Shown: positions 53,222 to 61,548 of the stretch, piece after piece
How the letters are laid out: each line of letters opens with the position of its first letter
Position numbering within the stretch: the first letter of the stretch is position 1
Assembly: GCA_016200005.1 (NCBI GenBank)
Contig: JACQFP010000022.1
Coordinates: 124,001 to 188,000, forward strand
DNA from: Verrucomicrobiota bacterium
GTDB taxonomy: Bacteria; Verrucomicrobiota; Verrucomicrobiia; Limisphaerales; PALSA-1396
Direction: 5' to 3'
Length of the DNA: 64,000 bases
Notes under the pieces: generated by a model
Seen by the model: only the letters and a program-made list of their open reading frames with translations
Told to the model about the DNA's origin: nothing
The model's database searches: none
Made by a program: the position numbers and the translations under genes

Positions 53222-53596
53222 ATGGAAACGCCACCCAAAGTCAAACCGGCGAAAAGTCTCCGGGTCGCTGGTCTGCTCAATTTGCTGCTGCCCGGCGCGG
53301 GGCAGTGTTATCTTGGTCAACGACTCTTTGGCCTGGTTCTGCTGGTACCGTTCATCGGCTGTTTTGCGGGGGCGCTGGGCATTTTTCTGATCGGCTTCAA
53401 TCAGTATCTTGAACTGGCGTTGAACGGAAACATTTTGGAGGGGGATCGTCTCGAACGAATCGGCCTGGTCATGCATCCGCGCTGGTTGATCGGGCTGGCG
53501 GTTATGGGCGCGGTTCTCTACCTCGTTTCATTCATCGGGCTTTCTTTCGCGCCGCGAGAAAATACATCGGACAAGCCAGGCAACCGCTTGTCTTAG
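53222..53596 (+). CDS. Small membrane protein, TM2-like
   Basis: A 124-residue protein with about three hydrophobic segments: LRVAGLLNLLLPGAGQCYLG, FGLVLLVPFIGCFAGALGIFLIGFNQ, LIGLAVMGAVLYLVSFIGLSF. The 'LLPGAGQCYLGQ' turn resembles the TM2-type 'PGxGhfYLGr' motif seen in bacterial proteins of unknown function. Start uncertain: ATG 53222 (METPPKVKPAK) or TTG 53204. It lies 64 bases after the haem-LRR gene on the same strand and its stop overlaps the convergent coiled-coil gene. Confidence 0.6.
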   Translation: METPPKVKPAKSLRVAGLLNLLLPGAGQCYLGQRLFGLVLLVPFIGCFAGALGIFLIGFNQYLELALNGNILEGDRLERIGLVMHPRWLIGLAVMGAVLYLVSFIGLSFAPRENTSDKPGNRLS

Positions 53597-53997
53597 CGCG
53601 TCACCACTGCCCCTTCCAGCTCGAAGGGTAATTTTCGTGGCGCGCGCAGCGAGTTTGATGGCATGACGACCATCGGAGGATCAAAACCGGCGCTTTGCAT
53701 CACTTCGGTGTTGGCGCCAGAAAGGACTTCGACTCCGTTGGCGAGTTCGGTGAGGAGGTTCTCGAGCCGGGTCCGCTGGGCTTGTTGTTCGGTGAGCCGT
53801 TCTTGAACGAACAGCAACGCGGCCTTGTAACTCTCGTTCCGGGTCGTTAACTCCTCGATTTCATCCGACAAGCAGGCAACCTGCGATCGGAGCGGAGCAT
53901 AACTGGAATTGTCGCGCATCGCAGCGCGCACCCGCCGTCCAAGAGCGACGAGTTCCGCGATGTTGAGATTTCCCAAGTGTAATCTGATTCTGGCCAT
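53593..53997 (-). CDS. Small helical protein, unknown
   Basis: A 134-residue protein from ATG 53997 (MARIRLHLGNLNIAELVAL). The start and the pattern 'NIAELVALGRRVRAAMRDN', a long coiled-coil-like helix (SDEIEELTTRNESYKAALLFVQERLTEQQAQ), and a 'GANTEVMQSAGFDP' end resemble the N-terminal part of a family found with fibronectin type III domains in this phylum; here no Fn3 domain follows. The function is unknown. The start codon could be earlier, but the added residues are not conserved in type. Confidence 0.55.
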   Translation of the reverse strand: MARIRLHLGNLNIAELVALGRRVRAAMRDNSSYAPLRSQVACLSDEIEELTTRNESYKAALLFVQERLTEQQAQRTRLENLLTELANGVEVLSGANTEVMQSAGFDPPMVVMPSNSLRAPRKLPFELEGAVVTR

Positions 53998-54217
53998 AAG
54001 TAGATTTTGTCTGGGTAGTTCATGGGACTTTACTGTCTCTCCGTACAACCATCGGGCATCTTACGGTTGCAAAAAATGAGGCGACCCGAAACCACGAACC
54101 CGGTGAGACATGGCCGTGAAAATGAAGTCGTGGCGTCGGTGAATCAAGAGAAACGTATTCACATCTTATTAACAACTTGCCAACAACTGTCTGTTGGCGG
54201 GAGCGGATGGCTAATAG

Positions 54218-56788
54218 TTATTTCCGCGACTGCACGAACGCCATCAGGTCGCGAAAATCCTGGAGGGTCATTCCTTTCTCCAATCCTTCCGGCATGAGCG
54301 AAACGTTGGAGGGCGTGTCCGAGACCACTTGCGCCGCCGGAATCCACACGCCTTTGCCGTCCGCCATGATCAGCGTTAACGATCCGTCCGGTCCCTGTCC
54401 CGGGCTGATGCCGTTGAAGGTCTGGTTGTCCTTCGTCTCAACCGTGTGCGACACAAACTGCGGCGCGATCTCTTGCGACGGATGCAGGATCGATTGCATG
54501 AGTCTTTCCCGATCTGCTCCGCGCGTGATGACCGACAAGTCCGGCCCAACCGCACCGCCGTGATCTTCAATCCGATGACACTTCGCGCAACCGACGACCG
54601 GACTAAAGAACACGCGACGACCTGCTTCAACATCACCGGGCTGTGCCAGTGCGCGTCGCCATTCGTCGTCGGACCTGGGTCTGTCCATCCCTTGTAGGCC
54701 GTGCAGAGCGAACTGCAACTGTTGGGTCGAATCGGTTTCACGTTGATCGTTGCGGATGGAGTCGAGTTTCTTTTCGAGCGCCGTGCGCACGCGAGACTCC
54801 GAAGCAGCCAGGCGCAACGCCCGCGCCGTTTCAACTCGCACAGCCGATGACGGATCGTCGAGCAACGGTGTGAGGGAAGCCACGTCTTGCGGCGATTGGC
54901 TGGCCATTGCAACAATCGCCTCGGCCCGCAACTCAGGTGGATTTTTGTTGTCGCGCGCAACCGCGTTCAAAACCGCTGCGACATTTGTATTCGTCGTCCC
55001 GGCAAGGCTTCTCACAGCTTCTATGCGCAGTTGGGTTTCGCCCTTGTGCGCCGGGTTGGTGAGCAAGTCGATGAATTGTCCTTCGTCCGGTTTCGTTTCC
55101 AGCTCGATGATCTGAATGCTCTGGCTTCCGTCAGTCCGGCTGCCGGTTGCGGGCAACGCGAACGAATTTGACCCGCCGACCGCAGGTTTTGCGCCGGTCA
55201 GAATTTGCGAGGCCGCCGTGTACGCGCGCAGCAACGAAGGCGAGACTGGACCAGCAGACAAAGCTGGATTCAGCCGGTTTGTCAGCGGCGACAGATTATC
55301 TTCCCCCGCCCAAATCAAGGCCATCAACCGGATCTGTTGATCCGGGTCGGCTAGATATTTGTCGAGTAACAGAATGGCGTCGCGGTACTTCGCCTGACGC
55401 AGCGCCAGCAATGCGCCGAGCCGGGTTTGCGGATTTCTGGAATCGAGCTCGCGCAAAAGCATTTCGCGATGCACGGGCTGGGCGAGCGTGCTGATTGCAG
55501 CGGAGCGAATGAACGGATCGCGGTCAGCCAACGCGCGAATTAGCTCGGAGAATTTCGCGTCGGCGCGAAGCAGGCGGTTCATTCGTTCACGGTCTGCGTT
55601 GTGAACGTCCTTGGACTTCTCGCTTGGTTTCGTCTTGATGTCCGCCTTGGTAGTCAACCGCCAGATACGTCCTTTCTGATGGACGGAGTAATTGCGATCC
55701 ACCCAGTCTGTGAAATAAATGCTGCCGTCCGGTGCCGCGGCGATGGCAACGGGCCGAAACCATTCGTCGCCTTCGACCAGCGCTTCGCGGTCCGCCCGCA
55801 GCGAAGCGCCAAAGGGTGTTGTCCGAAAGAGTTCCAGCCGATGATCGCCCCAGGATGTGACCAGCAGCGCGTCGTGGTAATCAGCCGGCAGCCGCGCGTG
55901 CGCGCAATCGAGAATGCCCGACGGCGCTTCACCCGTGCCGGCGATCATTGGCAACGTACCGGGCAGTTCGCCGTTCCACGCCGTGAACGGATGCAGCCCG
56001 CTCCGCCCGTATCGAAACTTGAAACCGTAGTCGCCGTGTATCACCACGTCCAACAAACGACACGGCGGACGCGAGTCGGGATCGTTATCGACTGCGAGGA
56101 GAAAATCGTTCTTGTAAAACGCGAGCGCGAACGGATTCCAAAAGCCGGTGGCGACGTGTTGGAGCTTACTGCCATCGGGGCGACAACGAAAAACATTGCC
56201 GCCTTCGCCGCCTCCGGTGTGCGAATTGCCATCGCTTCCTTTGAGCGTGTATTCCACTCCGAGATTCTCGCCCATGCCGACGTAGAGCCAGCCGTCACTC
56301 GAAAAGGCGATTCCGCCGAGGCCGTTATGGGGATAATCACCGGGCGTTTTCATTTCGAGGATGGTCGTGCGCGACTCGCTGACCCCGTCACCGTCCTTTT
56401 CGTGCAACGCGATCACTCCGTTGCGATGCGTCAGATAAAGTTGGCCGTCCGGCGAGAATGCGAGATTCATCGCGTGGTGGAAACCGCCGGCGAAGATGGA
56501 CGGTGCATTGCTCGTGGCGGTTGCCGGCTGAAACAGTTTCACGCGATCGAATTTCGGGCCGGGGTAATCGGCGGGTGGGAAGTGCGTGTGCGATTCGAGG
56601 ACGAAGATGCGCCCGCGCTGATCAATCGCCAGTCCAACGGGCGTCATGATGTTCGGTTCAGAGGCGAACAAACTGATTTCGAGCCGAGAATCGTTGACCG
56701 TCGGCGTTTTGATTGGCGCGCCGAGGCTAAGGCTAGGTAACAAACAGGCCAACAGCGCTATAGCCAATGCGAACCGTCGCGGAGTCAT
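54218..56788 (-). CDS. PVC-type haem-binding CxxCH protein with beta-propeller and HEAT repeats
   Basis: An 856-residue exported protein from ATG 56788 (MTPRRFALAIALLACLLPSLSLGA signal peptide); the longer upstream reading is rejected. Residues about 35-400 form a membrane-bound-dehydrogenase-type propeller (LAIDQRGRIFVLESHTHFPPADYPGP, LAFSPDGQLYLTHRNGVIAL). HEAT-like helices follow (about 430-670). The C-terminal cytochrome domain has VGCAKCHRIEDHGGAVGPDLS (about 733) with haem-ligand Met candidates downstream, and it ends QDFRDLMAFVQSRK. This family is greatly expanded in Verrucomicrobiota and Planctomycetota and is thought to oxidise sugars in the periplasm; the precise reaction is unknown. 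Confidence 0.92.
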   Translation of the reverse strand: MTPRRFALAIALLACLLPSLSLGAPIKTPTVNDSRLEISLFASEPNIMTPVGLAIDQRGRIFVLESHTHFPPADYPGPKFDRVKLFQPATATSNAPSIFAGGFHHAMNLAFSPDGQLYLTHRNGVIALHEKDGDGVSESRTTILEMKTPGDYPHNGLGGIAFSSDGWLYVGMGENLGVEYTLKGSDGNSHTGGGEGGNVFRCRPDGSKLQHVATGFWNPFALAFYKNDFLLAVDNDPDSRPPCRLLDVVIHGDYGFKFRYGRSGLHPFTAWNGELPGTLPMIAGTGEAPSGILDCAHARLPADYHDALLVTSWGDHRLELFRTTPFGASLRADREALVEGDEWFRPVAIAAAPDGSIYFTDWVDRNYSVHQKGRIWRLTTKADIKTKPSEKSKDVHNADRERMNRLLRADAKFSELIRALADRDPFIRSAAISTLAQPVHREMLLRELDSRNPQTRLGALLALRQAKYRDAILLLDKYLADPDQQIRLMALIWAGEDNLSPLTNRLNPALSAGPVSPSLLRAYTAASQILTGAKPAVGGSNSFALPATGSRTDGSQSIQIIELETKPDEGQFIDLLTNPAHKGETQLRIEAVRSLAGTTNTNVAAVLNAVARDNKNPPELRAEAIVAMASQSPQDVASLTPLLDDPSSAVRVETARALRLAASESRVRTALEKKLDSIRNDQRETDSTQQLQFALHGLQGMDRPRSDDEWRRALAQPGDVEAGRRVFFSPVVGCAKCHRIEDHGGAVGPDLSVITRGADRERLMQSILHPSQEIAPQFVSHTVETKDNQTFNGISPGQGPDGSLTLIMADGKGVWIPAAQVVSDTPSNVSLMPEGLEKGMTLQDFRDLMAFVQSRK

Positions 56789-56874
56789 ACGCGAAGTATT
56801 AAGAAGACAGCGACGAATGTCGATGCTTTGGAGAGTCAGTCTATCGCTCTTGCTAAGACAAGTCGCATTGTGAA

Positions 56875-57156
56875 TCACTTGTTTGCGAAGTCTCGAATAC
56901 TGGCCACCCAATAAAGTGTCAGGGGCGTCATAATCATCAGGGCAATCAGCCAGAGCACTGCAACGTATGTTTCGACGACTCCCATCTCGTCAATGTCCAG
57001 CACCGCGTTGACGGCGCACAGCAAGCCGATAACCATCGCGGCTGCAAGCATCAATGCTCCGTCGAAAGTCACGGGGATGCTGCTGACACAAACGGCTGCT
57101 ATAACCACGAGCATCGAAATCCAAAGTTCGCGTCGGTTTGCGGCGACAACCTTCAT
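56875..57156 (-). CDS. Small three-helix membrane protein
   Basis: A 93-residue protein with three hydrophobic helices: ISMLVVIAAVCVSSIPV, GALMLAAAMVIGLLCAVNAVL and VAVLWLIALMIMTPLTLYWVA. It begins MKVVAANRRELW at ATG 57156 with weak translation signals. No family is recognised. It is on the same strand as the propeller-cytochrome protein, 86 bases upstream of it, so possibly co-transcribed. Confidence 0.5.
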   Translation of the reverse strand: MKVVAANRRELWISMLVVIAAVCVSSIPVTFDGALMLAAAMVIGLLCAVNAVLDIDEMGVVETYVAVLWLIALMIMTPLTLYWVASIRDFANK

Positions 57157-57258
57157 ATGCGCGTCCAGTGCGGCAAAGCTGGACCAACATCGCGGCTAAA
57201 TCAAGCTGACTGTCGAGCTTTCTCTCACAGAGTCCAGACCCGATTCGCGCCGTCTGCT

Positions 57259-58005
57259 TCACCCATGAACCCAGCCGCGTTCCACCAATATTTCCTGACC
57301 AGTGATCGCGCGGCTGGCATCACTTGCCAGAAACACCACCACGTTGGCGATTTCCTCCGGCTGAATCAGGTCAGGAATGGATTGGGATTTGCGAACGAAT
57401 CGCTTGATGGCAGGCGTCACGAATTGCCGCAACTGGCGTTCGGTCATCACCCAGCCGGGCGAAACGGCGTTGACCCGAATGCGACGCGGGCCAAGTTCGC
57501 GCGCTACCGAACGCGTGAAGCCAATCACGCCTCCCTTTGTCGCCACGTAGGCGCTCATGTTGACGGGCGAGTTGCGAAACGTGATGGAAGCGAGATTGAT
57601 AATTGAACCGCCCCGGGGCATGAACCGAACAGCTTCACGACAGGTCAGAAAGTAAGCGCGCAGGTTTCGCGCGAAGAGACGGTCCCAATTTGCCACCGAT
57701 GTTTTCTCCAAGGCCATCCGCGGGTCTTTGGCCGCGTTGTTGATCAGCACATCGATGCGTTTCCAGCGCGCGCCGATTTGTTTGACCCAACGGCAGACTT
57801 CGTTTTCCTTCATCACATCGACTTTCTGGAAAACGATTTCGCCGCCCAACTCCTTCGCCAAAGCCCGGCCCGCCTTCACATCCACGTCACAAAAGCAAAC
57901 CCGCGCGTCCTGTTCGTGAAAGGCGCGGACGATGGCTTCGCCGATGCCGTTCGCACCACCCGTCACGAGGACAATTTGATTTCCAAGTTCAGAATACTTC
58001 GCCAT
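57259..58005 (-). CDS. SDR family NAD(P)-dependent oxidoreductase
   Basis: A 248-residue short-chain dehydrogenase. Start ATG 58005 (MAKYSELGNQIVLVTGGANGIG) is standard; the longer reading is rejected. Motifs: TGGANGIG cofactor loop (15-22), DV near VFQKVDVM (about 60), NNA in DVLINNAAKD (about 86), catalytic Ser in INLASITF (about 133), Tyr/Lys in SAYVATKGG (about 148-152) and PGWVMTER. It could be a 3-ketoacyl-ACP reductase-like or a sugar/alcohol dehydrogenase; the sequence alone does not decide. Divergent from the ThuA gene. Confidence 0.94.
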   Translation of the reverse strand: MAKYSELGNQIVLVTGGANGIGEAIVRAFHEQDARVCFCDVDVKAGRALAKELGGEIVFQKVDVMKENEVCRWVKQIGARWKRIDVLINNAAKDPRMALEKTSVANWDRLFARNLRAYFLTCREAVRFMPRGGSIINLASITFRNSPVNMSAYVATKGGVIGFTRSVARELGPRRIRVNAVSPGWVMTERQLRQFVTPAIKRFVRKSQSIPDLIQPEEIANVVVFLASDASRAITGQEILVERGWVHG

Positions 58006-58089
58006 AGACGATTGGTTACGCCTGTTTGATTTCGTCGTCAGCAACATTCTTCTGGAGCGGACAACGGGTGGATGCTATGAAATCCAGCC

Positions 58090-58887
58090 ATGACAAAAGT
58101 GTTTTATCCCGTCCAGCGATTGGCTTCCCGTTTTGCTTTCCTGATGTTGTTTGTCGGAATGTCAGCGTGCGCCCCCATGGAACTCGATGCCGCACAGAAA
58201 CCGTTGAGGGGGCTTTTCCTCACCGGAGGCGGTTATCATGATTACGAAAAACTTGCTCCTTACTTGACCACCAACATCAGCCAGTTGGTCAATGTGTCGT
58301 TTGACGTGAGTTTCGATCTGAATGTTTTGAAAGATGAAAAGTTCGCGGATGCCTATGATGTCGTGGTTTATGACGTTTGTTTTGACGAGGCGGATTCCGC
58401 GCTGCTGGAGAACGCGCTCAAGGTCACGCGCGCCGGCAAGCCGACGGTCATGATTCATTGCGCGGTGCACGCCTTCCGCCGTTCCGACAAAGTTCGTGAA
58501 TGGGAGAATTGCTGCGGCATGAGGTCCAAGGTGCACGATCCCTATCAAGCATTTGCCACGGAGAAACTTGATAAGAATCATCCGCTGATGAAGAACTTTC
58601 CCGACGATTGGAAAACTCCCGGCGACGAATTATATCAAACAATCGAATTGATTCAGGGTTCGCATCCTCTGTTGAAGGCAAAGAGTCCGCGTGACGGTCG
58701 CGAGCATATTGTCTGCTGGACGCATGATTATGGCAAAGGGCATGTTTTCGCCACGACGCTCGGTCATGACATGAAGACCGCGCAATCCCCGGACTATCTT
58801 CGTCTGCTCGCCAACGGAATTCTGTGGGCCTGCGACAAACTGGACAAGGACGGGAAACCTGCGGCAGGTTTTTCCGTGTCTAAATAA
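58090..58887 (+). CDS. ThuA domain-containing lipoprotein
   Basis: A 265-residue ThuA-like (glutamine-amidotransferase-fold) protein. The lipobox is LFVGMSACAP, with the lipidated Cys near 27. The fold starts RGLFLTGGGYHDYEKLAPYLTT (about 39-60), with VVVYDVCFDEAD, KPTVMIHCAVHAFR and VCWTHDYGKGHVFATTLGHD, the last being the diagnostic ThuA motif. ThuA proteins are linked to trehalose or 3-keto-sugar use, and in this phylum they accompany DUF1080 and Gfo/Idh proteins. It is followed on the same strand by a sialidase. Confidence 0.9.
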   Translation: MTKVFYPVQRLASRFAFLMLFVGMSACAPMELDAAQKPLRGLFLTGGGYHDYEKLAPYLTTNISQLVNVSFDVSFDLNVLKDEKFADAYDVVVYDVCFDEADSALLENALKVTRAGKPTVMIHCAVHAFRRSDKVREWENCCGMRSKVHDPYQAFATEKLDKNHPLMKNFPDDWKTPGDELYQTIELIQGSHPLLKAKSPRDGREHIVCWTHDYGKGHVFATTLGHDMKTAQSPDYLRLLANGILWACDKLDKDGKPAAGFSVSK

Positions 58888-59230
58888 TGGCGCTGAACCT
58901 TCGCTGTGACGCCACTCAGTCGTAACGATGCAGACACACGAACCCATCACCCATGAACCTGCACCCACCGACCCACCCCAGACCCCTCCCAAGAGGGGAA
59001 CAATCCACCGTGCGCTGCTCCCCTCCTGGGAGGGGTCGGGGGTGGGTTCATGGGCCGATTCGCGTACTCTAGTTCATGGAATCTCACTCCGGCAGAGCGG
59101 AGAGTTGCCCAAGAGAATTATGAAAAGAATAAGCTTATACCAACAGTGGGTGAAGAGCGGTAGAATGAACGACCAGCCCCGTACCCGACCTTCGACCACC
59201 CGCTCCCCATCGGATGGGGAGAGGGACAGG
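58888..59230. other. Gap with two palindromic repeats
   Basis: Holds an inverted repeat at 58974-59051 (ACCCACCCCAGACCCCTCCC ... GGGAGGGGTCGGGGGTGGGT) and most of the CTCTCC/GGGGAGAGG element at 59182-59243. No separate gene. A long ORF spans it, but its first 100 residues are repeat-encoded. Confidence 0.7.
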
Positions 59231-59243
59231 GTGAGGGGCCGCT
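59182..59243. repeat. CTCTCC...GGAGAGG palindromic repeat (second copy)
   Basis: CCCGACCTTCGACCACCCGC TCCCCATCGGATGGGGAGAGG then GGTGAGGGGCCGCTTGA; near-identical to 40011-40073. Confidence 0.8.
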
Positions 59244-60541
59244 TGACTGGTTTTACCGACAATCACAGGCAATTGATATTATTCCTGTCGGTCCTTATGG
59301 CGCTGTTCTCGCTGAACTCGCTTCCACAAAACGTACTGGCCGCGCCGCGCAACATTGATGCTCCGTTTCTCGAATCGGAAATCATTTTCCCACTCGAACA
59401 CTGGCACAACCATGGTTCCTGCATCGTCGAAGCGCCCAACGGCGATTTGATCGTGTGCTGGTTTCACGGTTCAGGTGAGCGCACAGCCGACGATGTGAAG
59501 ATCGAAGGCGCGCGCAAACGCAAGGGCGCCAAGGCCTGGAGCAAACGCTTCACGATGGCCGACACGCCGGAGTTTCCCGACACCAACTGCTGCATGTTCG
59601 TTGACCCGCAAGGCCGCCTCTGGTTGCTCTGGCCCGCGATCCTCGCAAACCAATGGGAATCGGCTTTGATGCGCTACCGGATTTCGTCGGACTATCGTGG
59701 CGACGGCCCGCCGAAATGGAATGTCAATGAACTGATGCTGCTCAAACCCGGCAAGGAATTCGGCGACGCCGTGACCAACTACCTGCAACAAGCGGAGGAA
59801 AAGCTTTCATCGCAACCCGAAGCCGCTCGTCAGCGCATCCAGGCCTACTTCAACCGGATGCGCGAACGCACGAACGACAAACTTTCCAGACGCCTCGGCT
59901 GGTTTACGCGCGCCCATCCGTTCGTCCTCGATGGGAAACGATTGATCGTGCCGCTCTATTCCGATGGCTTTTCGTTTTCATTGATGGCTATCACGGATGA
60001 CTGGGGCGCGACCTGGCACACGAGCGCGCCGTTGATCGGCGCGGGCAATATTCAACCCAGCATCGTGCAGCGCAAAGACGGTTCGCTTTACACGCTAATG
60101 CGCGACAACGGCCCGCCGCCCAAGCGTCTTCACCAAAGTGAATCGCATGATCGCGGCGAAACGTGGAGTCCGGTGACCGACAGCGAGCAGCCGAATCCCG
60201 GCTCCGGTGCGGAAATCAATTCGCTCAAGAACGGCCACTGGATTCTCATCAGCAACGACACCGAACGCGGACGCAACAGTCTGGCCGTGCAGATTTCTGA
60301 CGACGAAGGCAAAACCTGGAAATGGAAACGCCATCTCGAATACGACCCGCCCGGACCGGACGCCGGTTCATTCCACTACCCGAGCATCATTCAAGCAAAG
60401 GATGGCACGCTGCACGCGAGCTACAGTTATTTTCTTGGCAAGAAGGAAGTCGGCAAAGACGCCGACGGCCAACCAGCGCGCAAATCGATCAAGCACGCAC
60501 ACTTCAACGAAGCGTGGGTGATGCGGGGCGACGCGCGCTGA
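59231..60541 (+). CDS. Secreted sialidase-family (BNR repeat) protein
   Basis: About 436 residues in the six-bladed sialidase superfamily. Asp-box-like repeats are visible: ITDDWGATWHTSAP, ESHDRGETWSPVTD and ISDDEGKTWKWKRH. Residues such as GSCIVEAPNGDLIVCWFHGSGER (about 60) match the 'BNR repeat-containing family / exo-alpha-sialidase' type often found in planctomycetes and verrucomicrobia. The start is uncertain: GTG 59231 gives a full signal peptide (basic n-region, LILFLSVLMALF, then LAA) but its n-region comes from the repeat element; ATG 59120 or ATG 59298 are alternatives. Actual substrates could be sialic acid or another sugar acid. Confidence 0.82.
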   Translation: MRGRLTGFTDNHRQLILFLSVLMALFSLNSLPQNVLAAPRNIDAPFLESEIIFPLEHWHNHGSCIVEAPNGDLIVCWFHGSGERTADDVKIEGARKRKGAKAWSKRFTMADTPEFPDTNCCMFVDPQGRLWLLWPAILANQWESALMRYRISSDYRGDGPPKWNVNELMLLKPGKEFGDAVTNYLQQAEEKLSSQPEAARQRIQAYFNRMRERTNDKLSRRLGWFTRAHPFVLDGKRLIVPLYSDGFSFSLMAITDDWGATWHTSAPLIGAGNIQPSIVQRKDGSLYTLMRDNGPPPKRLHQSESHDRGETWSPVTDSEQPNPGSGAEINSLKNGHWILISNDTERGRNSLAVQISDDEGKTWKWKRHLEYDPPGPDAGSFHYPSIIQAKDGTLHASYSYFLGKKEVGKDADGQPARKSIKHAHFNEAWVMRGDAR

Positions 60542-60561
60542 CCGCCACTTCGCCGGTCGCC

Positions 60562-60634
60562 GGAGCGCGGACAGCCTTGTCCGCGTGATGACTTCAAGCT
60601 TTCGAGAACTTGCGGACAAGGCTGTCCGCGCTCC
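60562..60634. repeat. GGAGCGCGGACAGCC palindrome (second copy)
   Basis: Arms GGAGCGCGGACAGCCTTGTC and GACAAGGCTGTCCGCGCTCC, the same arms as at 16944-17051 but with a shorter, different centre. Confidence 0.85.
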
Positions 60635-60737
60635 GCAGCGACATGGGCACGATGCCCGGCAACGAGCCGTGGAGTTCTCCTCAAGAACGGGCTTGACGCC
60701 GGCCTTTCGAGGGGCGCAGGCTGCCGGGTAGAATCCT

Positions 60738-61475
60738 GTGTCAGCAGATACTCAGACGAACCTGGGACCTGCAATTTTCGCCACAACGCACTGGAGCGTC
60801 GTGCTGGCGGCGCAGGCGGCGCACACACCGCATGCGGCCGAAGCCTTGGAGCAACTTTGCCGGACCTATTGGTATCCCCTCTATGCCTACGTGCGGCGGG
60901 AGGGTTCCAGTGCCCCGGATGCCCAGGACCTGACGCAGGAATTCTTCGCCCGTTTGCTGCAGAAAAACTATCTCGCCCAGGTCGAACGCCAGAAAGGCAA
61001 GTTCCGCTCATTTCTCCTCGCGGCGTTGCGCCACTTTCTCGCCGATCAACGGGACCGCGCCCGGGCCGTGAAGCGCGGCGGCGGAGCCGACTGCCTTTCC
61101 CTGGACGCGCAAACCGCCGAAGAGCGCTATCGCCTCGAACCGGTGGACCGCATGGACGCCGAGAAAATCTACGAGCGCCGCTGGGCGATGACCTTGCTCG
61201 AGCAGGCGCTGACCCGGCTGCGCGACGAAAATGTCGCGGTGGGCAAAACCGAGCAGTTCGGGCGCTTGAAAGATTTCGTGGCGGGCGAAAGCGACGTCTC
61301 GTGTGGTGAGGCTGCCGCTCAACTGGGACTCACGGAGAGCGCGGTGAAATCCGTCCTGCACCGCCTCCGGCAGCGTTATCGCGAGTTGGTGCGCGAGGAG
61401 GTTGCGCACACCGTGGCTGACCCCGCACAGATTGACACCGAGCTTCGTTACCTGATCGCGGTGCTGAGCCAGTAA
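60738..61475 (+). CDS. ECF-type RNA polymerase sigma factor
   Basis: A 245-residue paralogue of the sigma factor at 46270. GTG 60738 is the start (VSADTQTNLGPAIFATTHWSVVLAA). Region 2 is EQLCRTYWYPLYAYVRREG...DAQDLTQEFFARLLQ (about 37-75), and region 4 is SCGEAAAQLGLTESAVKSVLHRLRQRYRELVREEV (about 190-223). The order here is sigma then kinase, the reverse of the other pair. The 73-base gap to the kinase suggests one transcript. No anti-sigma gene is nearby. Confidence 0.93.
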   Translation: MSADTQTNLGPAIFATTHWSVVLAAQAAHTPHAAEALEQLCRTYWYPLYAYVRREGSSAPDAQDLTQEFFARLLQKNYLAQVERQKGKFRSFLLAALRHFLADQRDRARAVKRGGGADCLSLDAQTAEERYRLEPVDRMDAEKIYERRWAMTLLEQALTRLRDENVAVGKTEQFGRLKDFVAGESDVSCGEAAAQLGLTESAVKSVLHRLRQRYRELVREEVAHTVADPAQIDTELRYLIAVLSQ

Positions 61476-61548
61476 ATTCGCGCGCAACTTTTCGTCCGAT
61501 TTGCCTCTGTAAGAGAGTGAGGCGGCTGACTGAGTCGCCCAAACAGTT

